Of a DNA stretch of 42,633 nucleotides, positions 27,900 to 36,363 are shown piece by piece (the first letter of the stretch is position 1; every line of letters begins with the position of its first letter). This DNA comes from an uncultured Duncaniella sp. (GTDB lineage: Bacteria; Bacteroidota; Bacteroidia; Bacteroidales; Muribaculaceae), in assembly GCA_910576785.1 (NCBI GenBank), contig CAJTJG010000023.1, positions 1-42,633 on the forward strand, read 5' to 3'. The notes beneath the pieces were generated by a model. That model was given only the letters and a program-made list of their open reading frames with translations, searched no databases and had not been told where the DNA came from. The position numbers and the translations under genes are program-made.

Positions 27900-27926
27900 C
27901 GAATCCATTGATTCGTGAAGTTTTTT
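27900..27926 (+). terminator. weak hairpin and T-run after the acyltransferase gene
   Basis: CGAATC (27900-27905) pairs with GATTCG (27910-27915) around a CATT loop, and a six-T run follows at 27921-27926 after five bases. The stem is short and the T-run displaced, so this is a tentative terminator. The rest of the 206-base gap is AT-rich with no visible gene. Confidence 0.4.
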
Positions 27927-28007
27927 ACCGTTCCCTTCTTCCCGGGATGGGCCTGTGGCCACATCGCGGGCGGAAACATTAGTTATCACATTACCTTTTA
28001 AATCCTT

Positions 28008-29888
28008 ATGGAACAGCGTGAAATGTCGTCCGCCACGCCTGTAGAGGCCTGCGACACCGCCAACACCTTAGAGCCTGTTGCCGCCACAGTGACGGCAGAG
28101 ACCATGAAAACCGATTCAGATCCCGCACCGGAACAGAACGTCAGTGAAAGCCCGGAGCCGGCTGAAAAAAGCGAAACCCGCAAACCCCTTGACAAAAATG
28201 AACTTATCGTGCGACTCGAGGAGCTTTCTGCACTCGACGGCTCGGAGATCGCCAACGAGGATGTAGCCCGAATCAAACAACTGTTCTATCAGCTGCACAA
28301 CGAGGAGTTGCGTCTGGCCCGCGAGGCTTTTGTGGAGGCCGGAGGCGAAGCCGAAGCGTTTGTCGCCGAGCCGGATCCGCTCGAGGAGAAGGCCAAGGCT
28401 CTGTTCCAGACCATAAGGGAGAAGAAAGCCGTGCATCGCGCTGCCATCGAAGCTCAGCTTCAGGCCAACTATGACGCGAAGAAGGAGATAGTGGACAAAC
28501 TGCGCGAGATGAGCGCGGACACCGACAATGTGAACCGCCTGTTTCCGGAGGTAAGAGAGCTTCAGGCCCGCTTCAAGGAGCTTGGCGATGTGCCCCAGCC
28601 ACTGGCGGGAGATCTGTGGAAAAACTATCAGGAGGCTGTGGAGCAGTTCTATGATCAGCTGAAGATCAACAAGGAGCTGCGCGACTATGACTTCAAGAAA
28701 AATCTCACCGAGAAGGAGGCCCTCGTGGCCGAGGCCGAGAAACTCCGCTCGGAGGAGGACGTGATAGTGGCCTTCAAGCATCTCCAGGAGCTCCACGAGC
28801 AGTGGAGAGCCATTGGCCCTGTGCCAAAGGAAGTGCGTGAGGAGATATGGAGCCGTTTCAAAGGTATATCCGCCGAGATCAACAAGAGATATCAGGACTT
28901 CTTCGTGGAGCGCAAGGCCCGCGAGCGTGAGAATGAGGATGCCAAGACCGCCCTGTGTGAGAAGGTAGAGGCTCTCGACTTCTCGAAGCTCTCCACCTAT
29001 GCCGCCTGGGATGCCATGACTAAGGAATTCCTCACCGCACAGGAGGACTGGCGCAAGCTCGGCTATGCATCACGCAAGGCCAACAACGCACTCTTCGCAC
29101 GTTTCCGTGGAGTGTGCGATAAATTCTTCGCCGCCAAGGCTGCCTTCTTCAAGGAGATGAAGGATGTGCTCGCCGCCAACCTCGAGCGTAAGATAGCCCT
29201 CTGCGAGCGTGCCGAGGCTCTGAAGGACAGCACTGACTGGCGTGCCACTGCCGATGAGCTTACTGCCATGCAGAAGGAGTGGAAGACCATAGGATCGGTG
29301 GCCAAGAAGCATTCCGACCAGGTGTGGAACCGTTTCCTTGCAGCATGCGACTATTTCTTCGAGCAGAAGAAGAAAAATACTTCCGGCACCCGCCGCAACG
29401 AGCGTGCCAACCTCGAGCAGAAACAGGAGATCATCGACAAGCTCAAGGCCATCGCCGCCGACGCCGATGCTGACCGTGACACCACCATCAAGGCCGTCAA
29501 GGATCTGCAGGCCGAATGGCAGAGCGTAGGCCATGTGCCTTTTGCCGAAAAGGACAAGATATATGACGCATATCGTGCCGTGGTCAACGGCATATACGAG
29601 CGTTTCGACATATCGCGCCGCGGTGCGCGCATGGAGTCGTTCGAGAACTCGCTTTCCGGTATGGAGGGCGACCACGGACGCCTGATCCGTGAGCGCGAGC
29701 GTCTGCTCCGCGTCTACGAGCAGCGCCGCAGCGAGATCATGACCTATGAGAACAACATGGGATTCCTGTCGGCCAAGTCGAAGAATGCCGACTCGATGCT
29801 CCGCGACATGCAGCGCCGCATGCAGCGCCTGAAAGATGATCTTGCCGATCTCGAGGTAAAGATCAAGGCCATTGACAGCCGTCTCTGA
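28008..29888 (+). CDS. DUF349 repeat protein, coiled-coil
   Basis: 626 residues, acidic N-terminus without signal peptide (about 1-60, rich in Glu, Pro, Thr), then five DUF349 repeats. Each has the pattern L-Q-x-x-W-x-x-x-G-x-V followed by a W/F-x-R/A-F helix, for example LHEQWRAIGPVPKEVREEIW, MQKEWKTIGSVAKKHSDQVW and LQAEWQSVGHVPFAEKDKIY. The C-terminal ~90 residues are a long coiled coil (from RLIRERERLLRVYEQRR). DUF349 proteins are common in Bacteroidetes and Actinobacteria; their role is not established. Nothing in the neighbourhood suggests one. A -7-like TACCTTTT lies at 27992-27999. Confidence 0.9.
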   Translation: MEQREMSSATPVEACDTANTLEPVAATVTAETMKTDSDPAPEQNVSESPEPAEKSETRKPLDKNELIVRLEELSALDGSEIANEDVARIKQLFYQLHNEELRLAREAFVEAGGEAEAFVAEPDPLEEKAKALFQTIREKKAVHRAAIEAQLQANYDAKKEIVDKLREMSADTDNVNRLFPEVRELQARFKELGDVPQPLAGDLWKNYQEAVEQFYDQLKINKELRDYDFKKNLTEKEALVAEAEKLRSEEDVIVAFKHLQELHEQWRAIGPVPKEVREEIWSRFKGISAEINKRYQDFFVERKARERENEDAKTALCEKVEALDFSKLSTYAAWDAMTKEFLTAQEDWRKLGYASRKANNALFARFRGVCDKFFAAKAAFFKEMKDVLAANLERKIALCERAEALKDSTDWRATADELTAMQKEWKTIGSVAKKHSDQVWNRFLAACDYFFEQKKKNTSGTRRNERANLEQKQEIIDKLKAIAADADADRDTTIKAVKDLQAEWQSVGHVPFAEKDKIYDAYRAVVNGIYERFDISRRGARMESFENSLSGMEGDHGRLIRERERLLRVYEQRRSEIMTYENNMGFLSAKSKNADSMLRDMQRRMQRLKDDLADLEVKIKAIDSRL

Positions 29889-29909
29889 GGGCTGTCCCGC
29901 CCGCGTATT

Positions 29910-29938
29910 GCTCTCCCCCCCCGCAAAGGGGGAGGAGC
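29910..29938 (+). terminator. GC-rich hairpin after the DUF349 gene
   Basis: GCTCTCCCCC (29910-29919) pairs with GGGGGAGGAGC (29928-29938) with a one-base bulge. It is 22 bases after the stop codon. There is no U-tract, so it may act with the adjacent GGACA repeat element. Confidence 0.5.
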
Positions 29939-29944
29939 GCGTAC

Positions 29945-30025
29945 GGACAATGACAGGACAGATGTGACATAGGAAATTTATCATGGTTATGATATTTGAT
30001 CCTGTCCCGTTTGTCCCTGTTGTCC
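29945..30025. repeat. GGACA/TGTCC intergenic repeat element, copy 1
   Basis: The left half has GGACA at 29945, GGACA at 29956 and TGACA at 29965 (spacings 11 and 9). The right half has TGTCC at 30003, 30012 and 30021, an exact 9-base period. The halves form an imperfect inverted repeat around an AT-rich centre. The left half has the same spacing as the element after lpxB. Confidence 0.55.
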
Positions 30026-30086
30026 TTTTGTAGGGTCAGGAGGTAATAAAAACACACCTCTTGACCACCTCTAAAAAACTCTGTGC

Positions 30087-31469
30087 ATGAAGAAAGGTAG
30101 ATATGGCCGTTATCTCCACCGCCTCCTCTCGGCAGGCGACTTTGTGGTACTTAATGCGGTCTTTCTTATAACAGTGGTGCTGTTCCCTTCGGTGACTGAC
30201 ATCCACACCCGTCTCTCGTGGCTGCTGCTTAACGTAGCATATCTCCCGGTAGCCCGCTGGGTCATGAGCGTGAACTCCGACCGTTCGGTGCAGATGGACA
30301 CACTCATACGCACCGTGGTCCTGGCTGTGGGGTGTCATGCCCTTGCATTCATCACACTGCTTTATGTGATGGGGCTTGACGGTGTGTGGTGGCAGACATT
30401 CGCATGCTTCTACACCCTGCTGCTGTCGCTGATGCTTGCCTGGCGTATCGGAGCACAGGCTTATATCAAGCATTACCGCAGCCGAGGCGGCAACTATGCG
30501 CGTGTGGTGATAATAGGATGTGGCTCCACCGGCGAGAGGCTCTACAATGAGATGCTCAACGATGTGGGATTCGGCTACAACGTGCAGGGGTTCTTCGACC
30601 TCTACTGTCCGCCATCGTTCCACCACAAGGACCTGTATGCCGGCAATCTCTCTGACCTTGACGCCTTTGTGAGAGCCAACGATACGGAGGAGATATTCTA
30701 CACCATATCAGGCGAGAATGCCGAGGCCATGCAGCTTGTGCTCGGTCTATGCGATGAGCTGATGATGAAATTCCACTTCGTGCCGCAGATATCGCCGTTT
30801 CTGGCCCGCAATCTCGGCCACACCGTCATCGGCTCCATGCCGGTGCTGAAGGTGCTCAACAATCCGCTCGAGTCGCCGGTCAACTCAGCCATAAAACGCA
30901 CGTTCGACATCATCTTCTCATCAGCCTTTCTGCTGGTGTCGCCGCTCATATTCATACCGGTGGCCATAGCCATCAAACTCTCGTCGCCCGGTCCGGTATT
31001 TTTCCGCCAGATGCGCACCGGCTACAAGGGTCATGACTTCATGTGCTGGAAATTCCGCACCATGAAGGTGAACGCCGACTCCGATAAGGTGCAGGCCAGC
31101 AAGGACGATCCGCGCAAGACACGCGTCGGCGACTTCCTGCGCCGTTCGAGCATCGACGAGCTGCCGCAGTTCATCAATGTATTGCTCGGCGATATGTCGG
31201 TGGTGGGACCGCGTCCGCACATGCTCAAGCATACCGAGGACTACCGCAGGCTCATAAGCAAATACATGGTGCGCCATCTCATCAAACCCGGCATAACGGG
31301 CTGGGCGCAGGTGCGTGGTTTCAGAGGCCAGACCGAGGAACTGTGGCAGATGCAGGGCCGAATCGAGCATGACATATGGTATATCGAGCACTGGAGCTTC
31401 CTGCTCGACATAAAGATAATAATACGTACAGCACTAAATGTATTCCGACGGGATGACAAAGCCTTCTGA
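30087..31469 (+). CDS. polyprenyl-phosphate sugar-1-phosphate transferase (WcaJ/CpsE type)
   Basis: Starts a surface polysaccharide repeat unit by moving a hexose-1-phosphate from a nucleotide sugar to undecaprenyl phosphate in the inner membrane. It has 460 residues: four N-terminal membrane helices (about 12-125), a nucleotide-binding-like middle (VVIIGCGSTGERLYNEM), then the catalytic bacterial sugar-transferase domain from about residue 270. That domain has a re-entrant helix, SPGPVFFRQMRTG, FMCWKFRTMKVNAD, SSIDELPQFINVLLGDMS, VVGPRPHM and KPGITGWAQVRGF. No other glycosyltransferases are adjacent, so it is separate from a capsule locus here. Its end overlaps the possible recQ start. Confidence 0.93.
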   Translation: MKKGRYGRYLHRLLSAGDFVVLNAVFLITVVLFPSVTDIHTRLSWLLLNVAYLPVARWVMSVNSDRSVQMDTLIRTVVLAVGCHALAFITLLYVMGLDGVWWQTFACFYTLLLSLMLAWRIGAQAYIKHYRSRGGNYARVVIIGCGSTGERLYNEMLNDVGFGYNVQGFFDLYCPPSFHHKDLYAGNLSDLDAFVRANDTEEIFYTISGENAEAMQLVLGLCDELMMKFHFVPQISPFLARNLGHTVIGSMPVLKVLNNPLESPVNSAIKRTFDIIFSSAFLLVSPLIFIPVAIAIKLSSPGPVFFRQMRTGYKGHDFMCWKFRTMKVNADSDKVQASKDDPRKTRVGDFLRRSSIDELPQFINVLLGDMSVVGPRPHMLKHTEDYRRLISKYMVRHLIKPGITGWAQVRGFRGQTEELWQMQGRIEHDIWYIEHWSFLLDIKIIIRTALNVFRRDDKAF

Positions 31470-33630
31470 TACTAACCACGAAATGATCTCTGTCGCTGAC
31501 ACGGCCCTTGAGCAGAGGGCTGCGGCGTTGCTGCGCCGGTTTTACGGCTACAGCACATTCCGTCCGTTACAGATGGATATCATATCCACGGCTGTCAGCG
31601 GGCGTGACTGTGTGGTGCTCATGCCCACAGGCGGCGGAAAGTCCATATGCTACCAGATGCCGGCCCTTCTGGCTGAGCGGGGTGTCACCATCGTGGTGTC
31701 GCCGCTCATTGCGCTGATGAAGGATCAGGTGTCGGCCCTTGCCGCCAATGGCATACCCGCTGCAGCCGTCAACTCCATGCAGAACGAGGAGGAGAACCGT
31801 CATATACTCGATCAGCTGTTCAGCGGGCGTATAAAGATCCTGTACATATCGCCCGAGAGGCTCCTCATGGAGATAGAGCGATGGTCATCGATGCTCCCCA
31901 TAGCGCTTTTTGCCATCGATGAGGCCCACTGTATCTCGCAGTGGGGCCACGACTTCCGTCCGGGCTACACGCAGCTGACATGTATCAAGAGATTCTTCCC
32001 GAATGTTCCGGTCATGGCCCTTACCGCCACGGCCGACCGTCTTACACGCGAGGATATAGCCACACAGCTGCAGCTCAATGATCCGCGTCTGTTCATCGGC
32101 TCGTTTGACCGCCCCAACCTATCGCTGCGTGTCATAACCGATTCGGGCAAGACTCGGCGTATCAACTATATATGCTCGCTCATTGACCGCCATAGCTCGG
32201 ATGCGGGAATAGTATATTGCCTATCCCGGCGTATTGCCGAGGATATGGACAAGCAGCTGCGGGCGCGTGGCTACCGCTCGGCGGTATATCATGCCGGACT
32301 CTCCGTCACTGAGCGCAACATGGCCCAGGACCGGTTCATCAACGGAGAGCTTCAGGTTGTATGTGCCACCGTGGCGTTCGGTATGGGCATAGACAAGAGC
32401 AATATACGCTGGGTGGTGCACAACAATATGCCGCGCAACATCGAGAGTTATTATCAGGAGATAGGGCGTGCCGGACGTGATGGCGCCAAGGCCGAGACGG
32501 TGATGTTCTATTCCTATGGTGACATAGCCACATTGCAGAGCTTTGCCGACGAGAGCGGACAGCAGACCATCAACACTGAGAAACTCAACCGAATGAAGGA
32601 ATATGCCGAGGCGTCCTTATGCCGCCGGCGCATACTGTTGAGCTATTTCAACGAGACCATTGACCATGACTGTGGCAATTGCGACATCTGTCTCGACCCC
32701 CCGGTAAGAGTGGACGGCACTATCCATACGCTCAAGGCCCTCAGCGCCATAGTGCGTGTCAATGGTGCTGTGGGGATGCACATGCTCATCGACATACTCC
32801 GGGGTGCCGCCCGTCAGGAACTGATAGCCAAGGGGTACCACACCATAAAGACCTATGGGGCCGGGCGTGATCTCAGTTTCGGCGAGTGGAACCACTACAT
32901 ATCCCAGATGATACAGCTCGGTCTCATAGATATTGCCTATAATGAAGGTAATCATCTGAAGATCACACCCTACGGATCGCGCATATTGTCCACGCGCGAG
33001 AAAGTTGAGCTCGCTGAGTTCGTCCCGTTCGAGCGTAGGCAGCGGGGATCAAAGAAGAGTGCCGAGAAGAAACAACCGGAGCTCCTCCCGGCCGAGAAAC
33101 TCCTTATCGAGCTCAAGAAAGTGCGCGAGAAGATATCGCGCAAGGAGCGCGTGCCTGACTATATCGTCTTCACCGATAAGGCTCTCCAGGAAATGGTGAG
33201 AGTGGAGCCGGTGACCATGGAGGAGTTTTCCAATGTGGAAGGCGTGGGCGAACGCAAGACTGTGAAGTACTGGAAACCGTTTGTCACGGCCATACGGCGT
33301 CACAAAGGTATAGCGGAGCCTCTTGGCACCGGATTCTCGCAGGAAGAGACTCTCCTGCTGCTTAACTCCGGTTATACTGTGGCGGAGATAGCCTCGGCCA
33401 AGAATATAAAGGAGGTGACTGTATATGGTCACATCGCAGCGTTGATTGACGCCGACCGTCTCACGGACTTCTCCTCGGTCATCACCAAGGCTCAATATCT
33501 CAGGGTGATGGATGTGGCCCGTAACAACCCTGAATCAATTTATGAGATTCTGGCCACGGAGATGCCAAAGGGACTCCCCAAAGTGGCGCTCTCAATATCG
33601 GATTACCTATTAAGAAACAAGCAGAAATGA
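31453..33630 (+). CDS. recQ: ATP-dependent DNA helicase RecQ
   Basis: 3'-5' helicase for recombination and repair, 725 residues from ATG 31453. Walker A is MPTGGGKS (57-64), the DEAH box IDEAHCISQWGHDFRP begins near 155. The helicase C domain includes TVAFGMGIDKSNIRWVVHNN and YQEIGRAGRDG. The RQC zinc site is formed by cysteines in SLCRRR and DCGNCDICLDP. An HRDC domain follows (FSNVEGVGERKTVKYWKPF), then a helix-turn-helix RecQ-tail domain (YTVAEIASAKNIKEVTVYGH). Starts at 31438 and 31483 are also possible; the first two overlap the previous gene. The NUDIX gene starts within its stop (ATGA). Confidence 0.94.
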   Translation: MTKPSDTNHEMISVADTALEQRAAALLRRFYGYSTFRPLQMDIISTAVSGRDCVVLMPTGGGKSICYQMPALLAERGVTIVVSPLIALMKDQVSALAANGIPAAAVNSMQNEEENRHILDQLFSGRIKILYISPERLLMEIERWSSMLPIALFAIDEAHCISQWGHDFRPGYTQLTCIKRFFPNVPVMALTATADRLTREDIATQLQLNDPRLFIGSFDRPNLSLRVITDSGKTRRINYICSLIDRHSSDAGIVYCLSRRIAEDMDKQLRARGYRSAVYHAGLSVTERNMAQDRFINGELQVVCATVAFGMGIDKSNIRWVVHNNMPRNIESYYQEIGRAGRDGAKAETVMFYSYGDIATLQSFADESGQQTINTEKLNRMKEYAEASLCRRRILLSYFNETIDHDCGNCDICLDPPVRVDGTIHTLKALSAIVRVNGAVGMHMLIDILRGAARQELIAKGYHTIKTYGAGRDLSFGEWNHYISQMIQLGLIDIAYNEGNHLKITPYGSRILSTREKVELAEFVPFERRQRGSKKSAEKKQPELLPAEKLLIELKKVREKISRKERVPDYIVFTDKALQEMVRVEPVTMEEFSNVEGVGERKTVKYWKPFVTAIRRHKGIAEPLGTGFSQEETLLLLNSGYTVAEIASAKNIKEVTVYGHIAALIDADRLTDFSSVITKAQYLRVMDVARNNPESIYEILATEMPKGLPKVALSISDYLLRNKQK

Positions 33631-34193
33631 CATCAGCAGACAGCAACGACATGAAGTGGAACGTGCTATCCACAGAATATCTCTTCAACCGTCCATGGCT
33701 CACCGTGCGCCGTGACACCGTGCAGCTCCCTAACGGTACGATCCACCCGGAATACTACGTGCTCGAGTATCCCAAGTGGATCAATGTCATAGCCATTACG
33801 CCCGAGGGAAAGTTTGTGATGGTGCGCCAATACCGCCATGGGCTTGGCATAGTGGCCACCGAGCTGTGTGCAGGTGTGGTGGAGGATGGTGAGGATCCTC
33901 TGGACGGTGCCAAGCGTGAATTGCTCGAGGAGACCGGCTATGCCGGCGGAGAGTGGGAGCTCTCGATGGTGATATCAGCCAATCCGGGCAGCCAGAACAA
34001 TCTGTCATACTGTTATATAGCCCGAGGCGTGGAGCTTGTCGCCGAGCAACACCTCGACACTACCGAGGATATACGCGTGGAGCTCCTCTCCGAAGAGGAA
34101 GTCTACGGTATGCTCGAACGCGACGAGTTGAAACAGTCGCTCATGTGCGCTCCGCTCTGGAAGTATTTCGCCACCAAGGGTTGCGGACGTTAA
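33627..34193 (+). CDS. NUDIX hydrolase, ADP-sugar pyrophosphatase-like
   Basis: 188 residues with a perfect Nudix box G-x5-E-x7-REU-x-EE-x-GU: GVVEDGEDPLDGAK followed by RELLEETGY (about 91-113). The preceding VRQYRHGLG and the following ANPGSQNN resemble ADP-ribose pyrophosphatases, so an ADP-sugar substrate is the best guess. Translation is coupled to recQ through an ATGA overlap. Its stop shares bases with the stop of the converging PepSY-like gene. Confidence 0.92.
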   Translation: MTSADSNDMKWNVLSTEYLFNRPWLTVRRDTVQLPNGTIHPEYYVLEYPKWINVIAITPEGKFVMVRQYRHGLGIVATELCAGVVEDGEDPLDGAKRELLEETGYAGGEWELSMVISANPGSQNNLSYCYIARGVELVAEQHLDTTEDIRVELLSEEEVYGMLERDELKQSLMCAPLWKYFATKGCGR

Positions 34194-34633
34194 TCGTCCA
34201 TCTCCACGCGCTTGAACGATCCGAGCAGGTCGAAGTGTACCTCCACTCCGTCTGACAGGTCTATCTCATAGCCTTTGTGGTCTTTCTCGATCTTCACAAT
34301 CTTGACATCGGGGAAGTTTTTTGACACATACGTGCGTATGCGCTTGGGGATGAGCGAGGAAGGCACCTCGCGGGTCTTGCAGTCGATGCTGGTCCACTTT
34401 CCGGCGTTGTTGAATTCGATCTTTGTGCCGTTGACCAGTTTTACATCGTAGTCGGTTTTCTTAAGCAGATGCCGGTCTACCTTGATCATGCCGACTTTGG
34501 CCTTGGGGAAGTGCTCTTCGAGCATCTCTCTGGCAGCCTCCGGCAGATTGGAGCGGTCTATGGTATACTTGTCTGCCCGCGCCACTCCGGCTGTGAGCAT
34601 AAGGACGAAAAGCAGTGATAGAATCTTTTTCAT
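34190..34633 (-). CDS. secreted PepSY-like protein
   Basis: 147 residues with a signal peptide (MKKILSLLFVLMLTAGVARA). The rest contains two PepSY-like/beta-lactamase-inhibitor-fold repeats, LPEAAREMLEEHFPKAKVGM then DYDVKLVNGTKIEFNNAGKW, and IPKRIRTYVSKNFPDVKIV then GYEIDLSDGVEVHFDLLG. The family is a periplasmic ligand- or protease-binding fold of unknown role. Its ATG overlaps the stop of the 55-residue micro-ORF (ATGA), placing it at the end of the thioredoxin-VKOR-peptide-PepSY operon. Confidence 0.88.
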   Translation of the reverse strand: MKKILSLLFVLMLTAGVARADKYTIDRSNLPEAAREMLEEHFPKAKVGMIKVDRHLLKKTDYDVKLVNGTKIEFNNAGKWTSIDCKTREVPSSLIPKRIRTYVSKNFPDVKIVKIEKDHKGYEIDLSDGVEVHFDLLGSFKRVEMDD

Positions 34634-34797
34634 GACTTTGTTTTTTTGTTCATCGGTTGTATTATTGTGACTGAGCTGTCGGCAGGATGTGCGTCGCTGT
34701 GGCGCCCTGTGCTGAAAGCTATCCTGTTCATCTCGGCAGCGCTTAGCTTCACGGCTCCCGGCGGGATCACTTCAGGGATTTTTCTGAACTTGCTCAT
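34630..34797 (-). CDS. 55-residue micro-ORF coupled to VKOR and PepSY genes
   Basis: The ATG at 34797 overlaps the VKOR stop (ATGA), and the stop at 34630-34632 overlaps the PepSY ATG (ATGA), so the frame exactly fills the gap between two real genes. The product starts MSKFRKIPEVIPPG, has LSAAEMNRI at residues 18-26 and ends MNKKTKS. It has no signal peptide, membrane segment or cysteine. LSxxEMxxI followed by small residues is reminiscent of leader peptides of Bacteroidales GG-type natural-product precursors, but no Gly-Gly follows. Expression is supported only by the double coupling; function unknown. Confidence 0.62.
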   Translation of the reverse strand: MSKFRKIPEVIPPGAVKLSAAEMNRIAFSTGRHSDAHPADSSVTIIQPMNKKTKS

Positions 34798-35819
34798 TGT
34801 CTTGCAGAACTTGATTTTATGAAATTATCCACCCGGTTGAGTCCTAAAAGCACAGCTCCGTAGGCGCATATGAGCGGTATGAGAGTGACCATGGAGCCTG
34901 CCAGGACTCCATTCCACCAGCCGCCGCAGAGGAAACACAGGAACTGCATCCAGAGCAGACCCTGGGTGATGACACACAAAGTGCACCACGTATGTATCCT
35001 GAAGCGCTGATACCAGATGCTCCACACGGTGAAGGGCAGGCAGCACCCGTTGACAAGTGCGAGTCTGACGGTCATATCCGGAAATACCAGCAGCACGAAA
35101 GTGCTCACCGCGAAATATGCCATCCCCACCTCGCTCCAGCTGAATATGCCGAAAAAAGTCGAGGCCTTCTGTTCAAGCACCGTGTCGCAGCCATGTTCCT
35201 TAAGCAGACCGCACACCTTGTCGGCGGTATGGTTGGCCACATTGAGAGTTTTCAATACGAGCAGATATGTCACTGTCAGACCTGCTATATCCGTGGCGAG
35301 CAGACATATCAGCGAGGCATGACGCCATGCTCCCGAGTAAATGATCCCGGCCACCATGAGCGTCAGCGCCAACAGCGCGAGCAGCCATCGCTTGCCGCAG
35401 TCCATGACGGCAGCGAAGCTGTGCCGCCGGTAGTCCGGCTCGGCGGAGTCCGGCCCGGGCGAGGCTGTGAGAACCACTCCTTCGAATGTGGACACGAATC
35501 CGTCCCAATCCTCCTTGTGGGGAGAATGATAGAACGTGTAGTCCACACTGTCGGGCTTACCGTCATGGCCGGTGGATATTCCGTTGACTATCACGAATCC
35601 GTCGGAGCGCTGGGCCAGAAATGGAGTGGGAAGCTGTGCCATGTCAGACGCATCGGCGAGACGCATGGCCGTGTTGGCGACACCGTATTCCGTGAGAAGC
35701 CGCGAGAAGCCGAACAGGCTCTTGAAAGCCATCCCATGGAAGCGGCTGTCGCTGTACACGCCCGTATGCGCCACGCCGAGTGCCTGGAGGAAATCGGAGA
35801 ATATAGTGGTGCCTCCCAT
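34794..35819 (-). CDS. C39-like domain fused to vitamin K epoxide reductase (VKOR) membrane protein
   Basis: 341 residues. The N-terminal ~120 residues look like a C39 peptidase fold (FKSLFGFSRLLTEYGVANT, LPTPFLAQRSDGFVIVNG, WDGFVSTFEGVVL). The expected catalytic Cys is absent and the His position before FVIV is Asp-Gly, so it is probably inactive. From about 145 come five membrane helices of the VKOR fold. It has the loop cysteines Cys203 and Cys211, the WSEVGMAYF segment and the redox pair Cys279/Cys282 (CTLC) before the fourth helix. VKORs oxidise thioredoxin-fold partners using quinone and so make disulfides outside the inner membrane. It lies 13 bases after the thioredoxin gene and overlaps the micro-ORF. 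Confidence 0.85.
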   Translation of the reverse strand: MGGTTIFSDFLQALGVAHTGVYSDSRFHGMAFKSLFGFSRLLTEYGVANTAMRLADASDMAQLPTPFLAQRSDGFVIVNGISTGHDGKPDSVDYTFYHSPHKEDWDGFVSTFEGVVLTASPGPDSAEPDYRRHSFAAVMDCGKRWLLALLALTLMVAGIIYSGAWRHASLICLLATDIAGLTVTYLLVLKTLNVANHTADKVCGLLKEHGCDTVLEQKASTFFGIFSWSEVGMAYFAVSTFVLLVFPDMTVRLALVNGCCLPFTVWSIWYQRFRIHTWCTLCVITQGLLWMQFLCFLCGGWWNGVLAGSMVTLIPLICAYGAVLLGLNRVDNFIKSSSARQ

Positions 35820-35832
35820 AGCGGTATCACCG

Positions 35833-36141
35833 TCAGAGATATTCCTGTATTTTTCCGGAGAGGGCCGTGGCGTCTATCTCGCCGGTATATTTCCACTCCT
35901 GCACGCCGTTCTTGTATATGAAGAACGAAGGGATGGACTTGGCGCCGAGCACTTCGGCCAGATCCTGATATTCGTCCACGTCAAACTGGTAGACCTTAAC
36001 CTGACCGTCATACAGTGCCTTGATATCGTCCACCACAGGCATCATCTTCTTGCAGTGGGGACACCATGATGCATACATCTCTACGAGCACGACACCCTTT
36101 TCGTCGCGCAGCTTCTCAAGAATTTTTCTATCCATGATCAT
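35833..36141 (-). CDS. thioredoxin family protein
   Basis: 102 residues with the active site WCPHC (Cys27, Cys30), a DsbA-like CPHC dipeptide rather than the CGPC of housekeeping thioredoxin. The cis-proline segment is SIPSFFIYKNG. There is no signal peptide or membrane anchor, so the protein is predicted to be cytoplasmic although CPHC is usually oxidising. An ATG at 36135 is an alternative start. It is the first gene of the VKOR operon, 13 bases before it. Confidence 0.92.
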   Translation of the reverse strand: MIMDRKILEKLRDEKGVVLVEMYASWCPHCKKMMPVVDDIKALYDGQVKVYQFDVDEYQDLAEVLGAKSIPSFFIYKNGVQEWKYTGEIDATALSGKIQEYL

Positions 36142-36363
36142 TACGTTTTTTTGTTATTGATATTCCCTTTTAGAACGTCGCCGGGTAGACAAATGTTGAT
36201 TCCGCCACTTTCCTGTACGGTTCCTATTATATATATAAGTGGGGGTGGAGGCGGACGATGGGGTGGTTTTTATATTTTTAGAAAAAAATGTTAACACCCA
36301 CAAAACCTTTTTTTAAGCAATTGTGTTAGATAAGTAAAATCACCAACCAACAACTATTGTTTT

